Part shown: positions 1 through 11,564 of the stretch, piece after piece
How positions within the stretch are numbered: the first letter of the stretch is position 1
Layout: every line of letters starts with the position of its first letter
From: Humulus lupulus
Taxonomy: Eukaryota > Streptophyta > Magnoliopsida > Rosales > Cannabaceae
Length of the DNA stretch: 64,000 nucleotides
Assembly: GCF_963169125.1 (NCBI RefSeq)
Contig: NC_084797.1
Span: 104,929,868-104,993,867, forward strand
Direction: 5' to 3'
Position numbers and translations under genes: made by a program
Notes under the pieces: model-generated
The model's database searches: none
Told to the model about the DNA's origin: nothing
The model's input: only the letters and a program-made list of their open reading frames with translations

Positions 1-1758
1 TAGTGATGCACCCTATTGATTTAGTGTGTGCAAGTGCATGGTAGCATGATGCACATATGTAGAATTTTCTACATACTTTATACTTTCCTTCTATTAGATT
101 TTTATTTAAATTAATTTATATAAAAAAATTTAAAGAACAGGGAAACAAAGGGTGTGGACATGTAGCACATAGTGGGAAAGGGAGAGTATTTATTCCATTT
201 ATTTTATTAATCAAATAAATTAAAAATAAAGTGATAAATGCCATTTTGGGTAAGGGTGTGATCATATTCTTATCTTCTACCAATTATAATAAAAAACAAA
301 TAAATAAAAAAAATTAAAGGGAGATAATTAAGAATAGCAAACTTACCTTTTGGTGTGTTAGTCTATTTTGGGCCATTTTAGAATAAAAGGGAAGAGAGGA
401 AAAATGGAGAGCATTATGCTCTTGGCTGTCGTGTGTTAGAGAGAGGAAGAGAGAGAGAGTGTGGCATGATAGAGAGAGAAGGAGAAGGAAGAAAGGAAGA
501 AGAAGGAGAAGAGAAACCAAGTCTAGAGTATGTTTCTTTGTGATTTTGTTTGTCTATTCTTTTCCTTTGATTCTTGTGATATTGACTTTGTTTCTATTGT
601 GTGTTGTTGAATCTTTCTTCTTCTCATGGTGGATTTCATAAAAAAGAAAACCCTAGGCTTTAACAAGAGGTGGTAAATTTTGGGTGTTGATCAATTTATG
701 TTCTTGATTCTACAATCAAGAGAGGTATCAAATCTCTAACCCTAGTGTTATGATGTTCATGGATTGATGGATATTTTTTTTATATTTTGATGCATGAGAA
801 AATAGGCCTAGGCATGGGCATGGGTTTATGGTATTTTGGTTTGTTCTTATGGTTGTGTATTTAAAATATGTGTAGTGAGATGATTATTGAAATATGGTGA
901 TTATGATATGTTGTTCAAAGTTTTCTATGGTTAAATGATAGGTATGTTTTGGCTTAAAGATTTTATGTAAAAGTGTACAAGGGTTTAAATTTGTGATCTA
1001 CGAAAAGTGATGATGAGTATTTAATAATAACATGAAAAGAATTGGTTATTTTGACTAAGTGTGTTTTGGCCTTGGGTGATGCTCAAAGAATGATGGTTAT
1101 TTTTTATTTTATGTTTAATGTCAATTTAATCTTAGAAATCATGATAGGTTGTGGTAAGATCTTGAATGAATTTTTTATGGTTTTGTTTCTTTGGAATAAT
1201 TGCATGATAATAATATATTAAGAGTATATTTTAGGACAAGATCAAAGATGATTATTTGTTCATGACTTGTGAATATGGTTCAAGGTGGTTGATGATTTAT
1301 TGTGTGCTAAATTGTAACATCTATAATAATAAAAAAGGGTGTAGAAATACGCTAGGGTTGTGTTGGAATATTGTTACATAAATAAGCATGAAATTTTGAG
1401 AAATATAATGAAAAGAATGAATTTCATGATTTAATGTGCTTGCTGATTTTTGTACAAAAAATGGTGTTGTATATGATGAGAATAATTTTTTGAGTGCTTA
1501 AATAAATTTTGCAAGTGTTTTAATGTTATAGGAAATTAAATGGGAAATTAAAGATGCCTTGAAATGATATTTTGTCTAAATAATTACCTATAGATTTTTT
1601 TTTATATTTTTGAGAAAATATGAGTTTTTAAAAAAATATGAATGGTGATTTCGAGGTTAAAAAAAATAAATAAATAGTTGCTGGAATTTTAATAAAAAGT
1701 GAAGTTGTGTTTTTAAATAAAAGAGAATTTTGTGTATATGTTGAAATAAATTAACACC

Positions 1759-2904
1759 TGTTGACGATAAGAACTCGTCAACGATTTAAGGTTAGAAAAA
1801 TCCGATTATTCTACAAAAGATAGCTATGTATAAGATAGAAAGAACTTGAATCAACAGAGAAAATCGAACTCCAATGGAACAATGATCATATATTTCTTAC
1901 GCGTCTCTCATACAATTAGTTTTCCAACCCCTCAACCTTAGGGGTTGATGCCTACTTATAGGTGGGCTCTATTGGCCCCTGATACAAACAAGTCCCAGGA
2001 GACAGGGACATACGCAGGTACACTGATAGAGTAGTGGCTCAGAGCATAGTACTATTGGCTCTGGTATATGGTCGAGGGTGTTCAAGTGGTGCCTCTACTC
2101 TACGTACAAGTTCGTACTGCCACTACTTCTCATACGCAGATGGCAGGGCCACGCCTTTGTCCTCTTCGCAACCGTACATCTCATGTCAGTACACGTGCCT
2201 TGTACCTACTCATACCCATCAATCCATGTTAGACACCAAAGGATTATTTGACATACTCGTTTGGTATCTTCAATTATTCCTCGTACGTATATTGAGGAGC
2301 CTCCTAGCGTTATACGTCCTGAGAAGCCAAGGCGCATGAGTGTCTCGCTGGTGGCACCTACCCCTTGAAAGGAAATAGGGCCTCTTCAACGAGATACAAG
2401 GGGTTAGTGGCGAGAGAGGATGTATATAGGAGGCTCCGCCCTCGCATAGCGAGGCTGCCTGGTTGCCTTAGGATCGTGTGCGGAGGCGAGACACATACGA
2501 GAGGCCTCACCCTCGCATAGCGAGGCTGCCTAGTTGCCTTAGGACCATGCGCAGAGACAAGGCGCGAGACATGAAGGCACTGTAAGGCTGGCTGCGTGGG
2601 GACGAGGCGTGAGACACAAAGGCACCGCGAGGCTATACCCTCGCATAGCGAGGGTGCCTCGCATAGAGATGCGGGCTTGTGTGTGAGTAACCTGCCGAGG
2701 GCCCTCGCATGGCGAGGGTGGCTCTCTTAGCCAAACCTCTCCGATGATATGTGATGCCCTTGTCCCTTTATGCGTGTAGAAAGTGGCCAAGTGGGGCTCC
2801 TACCCCTTCGTTCCTCTAACATGTGTCTCTTAGTCTTCAAGGAACCTCGTAGCGTAGAGGTTTGCCTGAACGAAATTCACCAGGGAAGAATTCCCACATT
2901 CACA
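1759..2904 (-). mobile_element. S1: Tat-type Gypsy solo LTR
   Basis: Begins TGTTGACG and ends CACA, flanked by the perfect 5-bp duplication ACACC (1754-1758 and 2905-2909). Length is 1146 bp with no internal domain, so it is a solo LTR left by LTR-LTR recombination. The first 30 bases hold an inverted repeat (GTTGACG ... CGTCAAC), also seen at the same end of the TAT1 LTRs and of S2. On the minus strand a TATA-like motif lies opposite about 1954-1961, matching the TATA position in TAT1, so the LTR reads right to left. It is inserted into the long LTR at 1-4799. Confidence 0.85.
2440..2717. repeat. Repeated 15-bp hairpin CCTCGC-N3-GCGAGG
   Basis: The palindrome CCTCGCATAGCGAGG occurs at 2440-2454, 2511-2525 and 2639-2653, with a one-base variant (ATG in the loop) at 2703-2717. 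The copies sit in GC-rich, imperfectly repeated sequence inside solo LTR S1, in contrast to the AT-rich surroundings. Short ORFs across this block are by-products of the repeat. Confidence 0.8.
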
Positions 2905-4158
2905 ACACCCTAACCCATGAAAATGTTAGTAATGGTATTTTTATTATGACTATGAGTGTTGATATTTATAGTTACGATTTTCTTTGTTTTTAATTAAGAA
3001 AAATAGTGAAAATATTTTACTTGTGAATTTTAAAGAAATTAAAACATGGCTGAAAATTTAGTTAAGTATTTATAAAAATAATCATTGGATTTTTACATAT
3101 GAATTTGTTCCACTTAAAATTAAGTCTTAAAAATAAAATAATGAAAAAGAATATATATTTTTCCACATCTAAATTAGATTTTTCTCACATTAAATTTATA
3201 AATTTGATAATTGAATTATAATGTTATTTTCTATGTAAACATGTTAAGTTATAAGCATTTTTCGTAATTGTTGGTCTTTGTTATTGTATGCAAATTAAAA
3301 GTAATTAATGAAATAATTATATTTTTTTATATAATGGTTGATTAAATTATTTTTATGAAATAAAAATAACGCTTTTAGAAGATTAATCAACCTAGAAAAT
3401 TTGTAAAGATAAATAATGGTAAACAAAGCATGTTACAATTTTATTATTTTGAAAATGATAAAAAGTAAGATGCGTAGAATTATCATTTCAAACGCTACAT
3501 TTACACAACGTTCCCACGTATGCATGTCACATGCAATTCCACTTTTACATTAAAAAATGTGTCTTTTGTGCAACCATATAGTTTTTATAAAAGGACCATG
3601 TGTGTAATATAGGTAGAATATGCATTATTCTTTTATGACTTTATGTGAAAATATGCCTTGTTTAGATGTTGTGAACAACTTTCACCATGTGTGCATGACC
3701 CATGCACACATGGGTTATATGAGTGGGCAAAATAGAGTTTATGTGATGCTAAGGAAGGTTATTTTGATTATGGTACAGGCTCGTTGTGAAGTTGTCATTT
3801 TGCTTTGCTTGGACCTGAGGTAAGGAAGTTAGATAGAATTTTGCTTGTTATGCTATGAATGGTAAGATTGTTTGTATAAATGGAAGTGTTATGATGCTTT
3901 GCTCTATGAATTATGAAATACTTTATTATGATGATGTGATTGGATTGTATGATTGTTATATGCTATGAATGGATGTTAGCGTTATGAACGCTACTCATCA
4001 AAAAGGGGTTACTAAGGATATGAAGACGTAACCTGAGTTACTAAGGATATGAAGATGTAACTCCAAGGGCGGACGCGCCGAGGTTATTCAAGGACCAGAG
4101 ATCTTGTTTACCTCGAAAGGGTGACATGGATAAGTTAGCGGGCCATGTTCACAAGGAA

Positions 4159-4350
4159 ATGTTTATGATGATGTTATGTTATGATGATGCTATGATGTTT
4201 ATGTTATGATGATGTTATGATATGATGATGCTATGAGGTTTATGTTATGGTGATGTTATGATGTTTATGATATGATGATGATGTTAATGTTGACGTGAAT
4301 ATGTTTATGTTTATGATATTGATGCCATTATGATGATGATGCTATGATGT
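4159..4350 (+). repeat. ATG/TTATG low-complexity tract
   Basis: About 190 bp made mostly of ATGATG, TTATG and GATGTTATG repeats in irregular order. It resembles a decayed microsatellite inside the LTR at 1-4799 and has no coding potential. Confidence 0.75.
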
Positions 4351-4799
4351 TAATAGATGAATGAAGGTGTTTGAGATTTGTTTATTTTACTTGTTTGTTG
4401 TTTGTACTTCCTTACTAGGCTTTTAGCTCACCCCCTTACTTTCCCTTCCAGGTAGCAAATAGGTTTCTCTATGGCACGCGTGGTGATGTAGGGAGTTCTA
4501 TCGTCGTGGTGTGTATGGCGTGGGGGCATCCTATGGACGAGAAACGGTCAGTTTAAATCGCCATTTTCTTTTAATAATGTTATGTTTAATGAGACTTTTT
4601 AAAACTTATCAGTGGGACTTGAACTTTTGGTTGTTTTAGAACTTTGCATGAAAACTGATATTTTCTTTTTAAACTATTGGGCCCGAATTGCATGTTTTTT
4701 TAGCAAGACCCCATTGAGATTTCATAATAAGTGTCTATTCTTTTATAAACCAAAGAATATGTGAATGTTTTACAAAGCACTAGACTAGGGCATTTTACA

Positions 4800-5267
4800 G
4801 TTTTCATCACCCTAAGGAAGGTTTCTAGACATATCAATACCAAGGTTGGCTTCTTACGAAGATAGGAGGAATTCATGTATTTTAGGCTTGACCAACCCTA
4901 AGGCGGCACTCTCTAAGTTAAGTCATGAAATCTGAAATAATGGGTTACACTTACAAAGATGTAATTAAGCTTTTGCGGTAGATAATTGCATTATTTCCAA
5001 GCCAGTGGTACTTTATATTTAAAAGAGAAAATAAAGAGTTATTTTATGTTTTAAATTATAAAGATAATATTGTCTTATAAGCTATCTGAATTTAACTTGA
5101 CTGACCCTAAGGCGGCACTTTATTTGTTGGGTAGTTTTATCGTGGAAAATTAAATCTTAATTTATGTTTTTTTTAATTATTACATTAATGCATCATGTTT
5201 ACTTTCCAAAACATTGATATTTTTTCAAATGATAATATTATTTTTTTTTTATTTTATTTCAGTTAAA
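4800..5267 (+). promoter_or_regulatory. Copia K3 untranslated leader with ACCCTAAGG boxes
   Basis: Non-coding leader of K3. ACCCTAAGG occurs three times (4809-4817, 4895-4903, 5104-5112); the last two are followed by CGGCACT. The leader ends in a long T-rich tract and TTTCAG (to 5262), six bases before the gag ATG at 5268. The K1 leader (28879-29697, minus strand) has the same three boxes at nearly the same spacing and the same T-rich-CAG end. This arrangement resembles an intron acceptor, so the leader may be spliced; splicing is my inference. Confidence 0.6.
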
Positions 5268-5870
5268 ATGTCTCAAAACAACTGCAATGTATTGGTTGAA
5301 CTTAATGATGAAATATATAGTATTTTGGATACATGATATGGATATGTTATTGTTAAGAGAGAATTTGATGGAGGTCGTTAAAACACCACCAATCGATGAA
5401 CTGGAAATAGATGCTTCAGTGATTGATCAGTTTGAGTATGCCAAGTGGTTAAGAATAAATCATATATGGCTAGGTATTATTTACTCCAATCAATAAATAT
5501 AGAGACCAAAAATACTCTATAAAACCTTAACTCTGCATATGATATATGGGAGGCCATCCATGCTACGTATGGACACATATATCATAAGTGGTTTTATGAG
5601 AATGAAATCCTATTGGCTAAGCGTGAAATGATCGCTGAATTTCTGAAGAATAAGAAAGGTAAATATGATTTATTTGTTCTTACAACTAAGTGGAAAGAGA
5701 TTTGTCATCCTGAGCTCTTAAATCAGAGTCCATTAACGATGTTTATTCTTCTGTGTAGATGGATGAATCTAACGGTTCAAGAAGGTTGCTGATGAAGATC
5801 ATGAAGTGGAAAAGAGTCTAGTTCAAGAAAGCATTAAAGAAAGTCCAATTATTTAAAATTCTTAAGTTTT
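5268..5870 (+). pseudogene. Copia gag remnant (K3)
   Basis: Starts at the ATG following the T-rich-CAG tract. Short in-frame pieces remain, including one resembling the Copia gag core (SAYDIWEAIHATYGH, encoded near 5535-5580) and KNKKGKYDLFVLTTKW further on. Many stops and frameshifts interrupt it and no CCHC zinc knuckle could be found. Identification as gag rests on position between leader and integrase and on these two short similarities. Confidence 0.55.
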
Positions 5871-6079
5871 ATTAGAAGAAAACTTTAATGTTGTTTGAAC
5901 AATGTTTAGTTCATGTTTTAGTTAATTTGGAATTTTATTGCATGTAATGACTTTAGAGTAATTTTTTTATAATATGATTATTCTTAATTTTTTCTTTAGA
6001 CATGCAATTAAAATATTTAGACTTTATCACTTTCATTAAAATGAACTAACGCTCACTAATTGAGAATTATTTAAAGTGG

Positions 6080-6706
6080 TAAATCCACAAGGTAACAATA
6101 GACAAAATGTTTCAAACAAGGATGACACATATCTTTGACATCTTAGACTTGGTCGTATAGGTCTAGATAGGATAAACTGGTTAATAAAAGATGGACCTTT
6201 GAGAGAAATAAGAGTTGGAACTCTTCCAGTTTGTGAATCTTGTCTAGAAGGTAAAATGACCAAACTTCCTCTCTCAGCGAAAGGCAAAAGTGCTAAAGAA
6301 CTTTTGGAGCTTGTACAAGCAAGAGGTGGGTATAAGTACTTCGTCAAATTTATTGATGATTATTGAAGATATGGTCCTACTTATCTAATGCTAAGGAAAT
6401 ATGAAACCTTTGGTATGTTTCAAGAATTCAAGGCTGAGGCTGAGAAGCAATTAGGTACAACTCTTAAAACACTTCGATAAGATCGAGGTGGTAAATATTT
6501 GGATTTAGAATTCAAAGATTTCATGCTGAAGCATGGTATTCTATCCCAACTCACAGCACCAGGAACGCCACAGCAAAATGGTATTTCTGAAAGAAGAAAC
6601 AGGACCTTGTTGGACATGGTAAGGTCTATGTTAAGTTACTCTTCACTTCCTTTCTCATTCTGGGGATATGCACTTCAAACGGAAACGTACATTTTGAAAG
6701 AAACCT
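6080..6706 (+). pseudogene. Copia GAG-pre-integrase and integrase remnant (K3)
   Basis: The first part reads DTYLWHLRLGRIGLDRI-like sequence and CESCLEGKMTK, the GAG-pre-integrase zinc region. It is followed by the integrase core with FVKFIDDY (first catalytic Asp), a damaged second Asp region near 6480, and GTPQQNGISERRNRTLLD carrying the Glu (about 6567-6620). Stop codons lie near 6363 and 6478. The frame ends after FWGYALQ, where the C-terminal half of integrase and the start of RT have been lost. It is broken and cannot be functional. Confidence 0.85.
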
Positions 6707-6788
6707 AGTTTGCACCATTTTTGCATTTGGGGCTGTCCTGCTCATGTTCTTAGACCTAAATCAGGGAAACTTGAATCAAGGTCGAAAG

Positions 6789-7990
6789 TGTGAAAATGGA
6801 GTCAAGACAGCATTTCTGAATGGCTATCTTGATGAAAGTATCTATATGGTATAACCAGAAGGGTTCATAAAGAAAGGGGAAGATCAAAAGATGTGCAAGT
6901 TGCTGAAATCCATATATGGATTCAAGCAAGCATCTATATCTTGGAATATCACTTTTGATGAAACAATTAAAACATATGTCTTCGAACAGGATGTCAACGA
7001 AGCATGTGTATACAAATACATCAAAGGAAAAGTGGTGATATTCTTAGTTCCTTACGTTGATAACGTTTTGCTCATTGGGAACAATGTAGAGACATTGTCA
7101 AACATAAAGAAATGGTTAGCTGAAAAGTCCCAAATGAGAGATTTGGGCGAGGTGAGCTATGTTCTGGGAATCCAAATCCTAAAGGATAGGAAGAACAAGC
7201 TCTTGGCACATTCTCAAGCTAATTATATAGATAAGGTGCTTGAAAGATTCTCCATGGAGAATTTCAAGAAATGTCAATTACCGGCCAGAATTAGAATTGC
7301 TCTCTCCAAGGAACAATGTCCCAAGACACCTCATGAGGAAGAGGATATGAGAAAGTATCCCTACACTTCAGCAGTTCGGAGTCTGATTTATGCTATGTTG
7401 TGTACTAGGCCTGACATATGTTATGTAGTTAGGATTGTAAGTCGTTATCAATCAAATCCTGGTTTGGAATACTGGATTGCAGTAAAGCACATTCTCAAGT
7501 ATCCTAGGAGAATGAGAGACTATATGCTAGTATATTCAGGGGGTAAGCTAAACCCTGTTAGATACACAGATTCTGATTTCTAATAAGACAAAGATAGTCG
7601 AAAATTGACATCTGGGTCAGTGTTCACTCTATGTGGAGGAGCTGTGGTCTGGAGAAGCATTAAGCAATCCAGCATAGCTGATTCAACCATGGATGCCGAA
7701 TACATAGCAGCTTGTGAAGCGAATAAGGAAGCGGTTTAGATGAGGAAGTTCTACACTGATTTGGAAGTAATTCCAGATATGAATAAGCCAATAATCTTGT
7801 ACTGTGACAACAGTGGAGCAGTAGCTAATTCCAAAGAACCTAGAAGCCAGAAGAGAGGGAAGCATATAGAAAGGAAATACCATCTGGTAAGAGAGATTGT
7901 ACACTGAGGTGATGTGACTGTTATGAAGATAGCGTCGGAACAGAACCTGGCAAACCAGTTAACCTAGATACTTCCAGCAAAGTCGTTCAT
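6789..7990 (+). pseudogene. Copia reverse transcriptase and RNase H remnant (K3)
   Basis: Resumes inside RT at [16 protein letters not shown], then CKLLKSIYGFKQAS. The catalytic box reads YVDN instead of YVDD (about 7054-7065), a missing catalytic aspartate. RT and connection run openly through 6891-7583 (230 residues); a double stop then precedes the RNase H part, which keeps STMDAEYIAACEA, LYCDNSGAVANSKEP and KHIERKYHL with further stops near 7738 and 7906. It ends close to the polypurine tract. A large deletion separates it from the integrase part. Confidence 0.9.
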
Positions 7991-8320
7991 GGGTCACGTG
8001 CGCAATATGGTATTAAGGGAAATGCCTCACTTGCTTTGAGGGCAAGTGGGAGATTGTAAGGATTAATGCCCTAACAGCCTGTAAAGATATTTTATTGGTT
8101 TTAAATAAAAGTACAATTTTATTATATTTGAATGTTATAATTATTGTTTGAATTAATAATATAATAATATCAAGAAAATTCCCTATTCATCCTTGAGAAT
8201 ATAATCTTGTATTAGTACGAGATAATTAAGATCATATATAATGAATAGTTACTAGTACGGTTTGCTAAGCATACGAGATGCAAGTAATCTAGATTCGAAT
8301 TACTAATGTGGATAGACTTC

Positions 8321-9830
8321 TGTTGACGGTGAAATCTTGTCAACAAAATTAGATCGGAAAACTCAAAGATAAATATGGAGATATTTCGATTTAGATAAGG
8401 ATTTAGAATAAGCTTAAGGAAGGGTAAAACACATATCAACAATGAAGTAAGACTTAGTATATTGCTCAATAGCCTCTGCATACAATGAATTTTCAGCCCT
8501 TTTCTGGAGGGGTGATCATCTATTTATATGGGAGCTCTAATGGCTCCTTTGTACATGGTGGTCCCTCAGGACAAAATAGTACATGAGTACACTGTCAGGA
8601 TAGCAGTGGTGTTGGAAGAGTGGTGGTCTGCTCTAGTACGTGTCAGAGACCTGCAAATGTGCTCTTGTCTTGGTACCATATTATGCCGCCACTACTTGTC
8701 GGGTACGAACCCCATAAGTATGTTGTGAGGGTCCTGACCATATACCATTCTTGTACTACCACTACCTATCTGGCGTGGGCCTTGTTTCAGTACTTTTATT
8801 CCTCTTTGCTTGCAAGTTTGCTCCGTACTTCTTCTGTCTTTGCGTCAAATAGCTATGAGGCTTCCCCTATCCTTCCTTAATCTTGTGCTAAAGAGATCCT
8901 TGATTTCACTCCTCGCGAGACCCCTACGGACGTGGGACACTTAGAGGAGGCCATGCGAGCAGACCCATGGTGGTGTCGCGAGGCCATGCGCATAGCTGCC
9001 AGGGGGTGTTGCGAGGCCATGCGCGCAGCTGCCAAGGGGGGTTGCGAGGCCAGGCACACAGCTGCCAAGAGGTGTCGCGGGACCATGCGCACAGCTGCCA
9101 AAGGGTGTCGCGAGGCCATGCGTGCGGCTACCAGTGGGCGTCGCGAGGCCATGCGCGCGACCGCCAGGGGGTGTTTCGAGGCCATGCGTGTGGTAGCCAG
9201 GGGGTTGCGAGGCCATGCGTGCAGCTGCCAGAGGGTGTCGTGAGGCCATGCGCGCGGCTGCCAGTGGGTGTCGCGAGGCCATGCGCGCAACTGCCAGGGG
9301 GTCGCAAGGACATGTGCGTGGCTTCCAGGGGGTGTCGCAAGGCCATGCGCGCAACTGCCAGGGGGTCGCAAGGACATGTGCGTGGCTTCCAGGGGGTGTC
9401 GAAAGGCCATGCGCACGACTGCCAGGGGGTGTCGTGAGGCCATGCGCGCGGCTGCCAGGGGGTGTCACGAGGCCATGCGCGCGGACCCTAGATAGTGTCG
9501 TGAGGTCATGCACGCGGGTGCCCTCGACATATATGAATTTAATGTCCTTTGCACGTAGGTAGGCGTATGTGAGTGCATGTCAGCCTCGCGCGGGCATGCC
9601 GGACCTCACTATCTGAGGGTCTTGTGCACCCATCCTCTTGCAATATTTACTTTGACCCCTTAGCTTAGTAGGGCAAACCCTCACAACTTATAACGTGTTG
9701 TTTCCCTTGAGACGATCTCCTGTATTCTAAAGGCCTACAAGCTCGAGCTCGATGGCGTGACTAAGTGACCTTTGGTGTTCCAAACAGGGACAAGAGATAT
9801 TTTTCTTTGGTGGATTTTTCGGCATCCACA
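8321..9830 (-). mobile_element. S2: Tat-type Gypsy solo LTR
   Basis: Starts TGTTGACGG and ends CCACA, flanked by a perfect ACTTC duplication (8316-8320 and 9831-9835). Length is 1510 bp. The left end has the GTTGAC ... GTCAAC inverted repeat shared with S1 and TAT1, and a TATA-like motif for the minus strand lies opposite about 8520-8530, so it reads right to left. It interrupts the 3' LTR of K3; the K3 LTR sequence resumes on both sides in register with the K2 3' LTR. Confidence 0.88.
8945..9530. repeat. 33-bp GC-rich minisatellite in S2
   Basis: About 17 tandem units of 33 bp containing GCGAGGCCATGCGCGC and GCTGCCAGGGGG, e.g. unit starts at 8981, 9014, 9047 and 9080. Units differ by scattered substitutions. 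Because 33 is divisible by 3, long overlapping ORFs appear on both strands (up to 190 codons), but their translations are simple repeats and I do not regard them as genes. Confidence 0.9.
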
Positions 9831-10918
9831 ACTTCTTAGTAAAGGTGTTGTATATAATAGAGATTATATATGATAGGACCAATGAGAATTAATTATCTTT
9901 ATAAACTTGTCATTTGAAGTAAAGATTTAATTCTGGTCATAATAGAATGTCATTTGTAGATCAGTCTAAATCTTGAGTATTCATGAACTCCTATTTATGT
10001 TTATTGGATCTTTTGATTCACTCGTTAAGGTCTCTTAAAATAATGAGGCTAATGACTTTTTTTTTTGAGATTCAATATCATGGATGGCAGGGAACATGAA
10101 TTACAATATTGGAATCCATGCTTTCCTAACGGATCGAATATTTGTTCCCTTAAGGGTTGATTCTGGAACTGAATAATTATTGAGCTCAAATTTATAATTA
10201 GATTGTAGATTAATTATTCGCTAGTGAATTAATGGTACTTAAAGATCAATATGTAATTAGAAGGGTAAAACAGTAATTTTGACCAGCTCTAATTAAAGAA
10301 CCAATAAATGGAAGACAGAACTACATATATTGATTATATCAATGGACTACTAGAGAAAACTCTTTAAATATAATTCTATAAATACTTAGAGTGTGATTCC
10401 ATATTTATAGTGGAGTAATCATGTAGTTAATAAAATAAGATTATTAGATTAAAGAGTGTAATTAATAATCAGGTTTACTGGACCTTCGTATTATAGGTAC
10501 ATGGTCCCCAGATCACCTCTGTCCTACACTGCCAAGGGTAAGAAAGTCAAAAGAAAGATTTGTTAAGAGAAATGACTAAATTGCAAAGGAATTAGTTTTC
10601 CAAGTTAAGGAAATAATTATTTCATAATTATGCGCAATTAATTTTTTGTGAATTAAATAATTATTTAACTATATAGTTTTTATTTTGAAAAACTATAGGT
10701 TAAAATTAATATTAATCTTGTTTGGATTAATATAAAGAGAGAAAATAAAAAATATCTTATTTATAATATGATATTTATTTATTTAATTTAAAACTAATAT
10801 TTTAAGATAAAGTTAATTTTAAATTAATTGATATTTATGTTGGAATAAATATCTTGTTTTAAAAGTTGATTAAATAAACAAATGCGAAAATTAGGGCAAC
10901 CCCAATAGGGTTGGGTGA

Positions 10919-10943
10919 CACACACTGTACAGTACAGTGTGTG
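10919..10943. other. 11-bp-stem hairpin in Copia LTR
   Basis: A perfect inverted repeat: 11 bases (10919-10929) pair with 10933-10943 around a 3-base loop. The stem is made of CA/TG repeats ending CTGTA/TACAG. Other Copia LTRs in the window have a different hairpin at a comparable place: 13312-13335 in K1 (10-bp stem) and 63945-63976 in the K2 3' LTR (13-bp stem). Confidence 0.8.
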
Positions 10944-11564
10944 GCGCCTTGCATTAGGGATTTTATCTGTGGGATTTGAATTTTGAATTTCAAATATATT
11001 TGTTTAATCAGTTATTTAATTATTCTTTTTAAATATGATTTAAATAGATAATTAAATGAAAATACCTAATCAGTTTAATTTGAATTATATTTTAATTAAA
11101 TAAAGATTATTTAATTAGATTAAATATCTTTATAAATCTAATATACGTGATATTCATAAAATTATAGATAATCAGACTCTCTCTCTAAAGCGATAGTTTT
11201 CTCTAAACCTGAAAACTATTCTAAATCTTCTCTCTGTCAAAACTCTATAGATCTCATGTGTTGAGTACATCTAGGGAGGCACATAAATAAACATTTTGAA
11301 TCCTACGTGCCCACACACGTCCTTGTGTATTTGAGGATTGGTCTTGAAGATAAGGGTGTGAGATCTCAGAACACTGGATAGGAAGATCGTTGATTTATAC
11401 AAAAATATCCAAGGACACTTGATAGGCTACAAGAGGTAGTCCCTGATCTATTTGTATGTTATTTAATATTTATATATGTATATGATCCTGGCTGGTATTA
11501 ATATTTATTAAAATGGGTCCATATATTCCATTCTTACCTTTGATTTGATAATTTAATACCAACA

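Larger units (their letters stand above)
1..4799 (+). mobile_element. Gypsy-type (Tekay-like) long LTR, left end outside window
   Basis: AT-rich non-coding DNA whose order of parts matches the better preserved Tekay LTRs in this window: an AT-rich start, a GA-rich block (about 430-515), G/T-rich sequence, a pyrimidine stretch ending in CAG followed by GTAG (about 4440-4455), then a 3' end reading GGGCATTTTACA at 4788-4799. Position 4800 onward is Copia leader sequence, so the LTR end is placed at 4799. No left terminus is visible, so the length is unknown but exceeds 3.6 kb after removing the nested S1. The short ORFs here lack any protein family signature. It could also be a solo LTR or the 3' LTR of a truncated element. 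Confidence 0.45.
4800..11564 (+). mobile_element. K3: Copia element without 5' LTR
   Basis: Order on the plus strand: leader (4800-5267), decayed gag, integrase, reverse transcriptase and RNase H (5268-about 7990), a polypurine tract (GGGCAAGTGGGAGAT, 8040-8054) and a 3' LTR (8055-11564). The 5' LTR is missing: the leader abuts the Gypsy LTR ending at 4799. The gene order with integrase before RT, and motifs such as GTPQQNG and a YVDD-like box, identify Copia; long LTRs suggest the Tork/Angela side of the family. The right end, ATACCAACA, meets Gypsy fragment GD at 11565. The 3' LTR is interrupted by S2. Confidence 0.85.
8055..11564 (+). mobile_element. K3 3' LTR (split by S2)
   Basis: Starts TGTAAGGATTAATGCCC directly after the polypurine tract and ends ACCAACA. 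Net length is about 1995 bp after removing S2 and one copy of its target duplication. It resembles the LTR at 62677-64000 more than those of K1 and of the K2 5' end. It carries ATCTCATGTGTTGAG at 11251-11265, a block shared by all Copia LTRs here whose 3' part is visible, and a perfect hairpin at 10919-10943. Confidence 0.85.

Noticed and set aside
314..641. Two small ORFs around a GA-rich block, possibly a signal-peptide-like small protein
   Set aside because: Low-complexity GA/CT tract within an LTR; both strands give equally biased ORFs.
4809..4817. ACCCTAAGG as interstitial telomere repeat
   Set aside because: Plant telomere repeats are tandem CCCTAAA; these are single dispersed boxes in a Copia leader followed by GG.
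8877..9562. Long overlapping ORFs on both strands (up to 190 codons)
   Set aside because: They arise from a 33-bp repeat (a multiple of three) and translate to simple repeats in several frames at once; no start context or homology.
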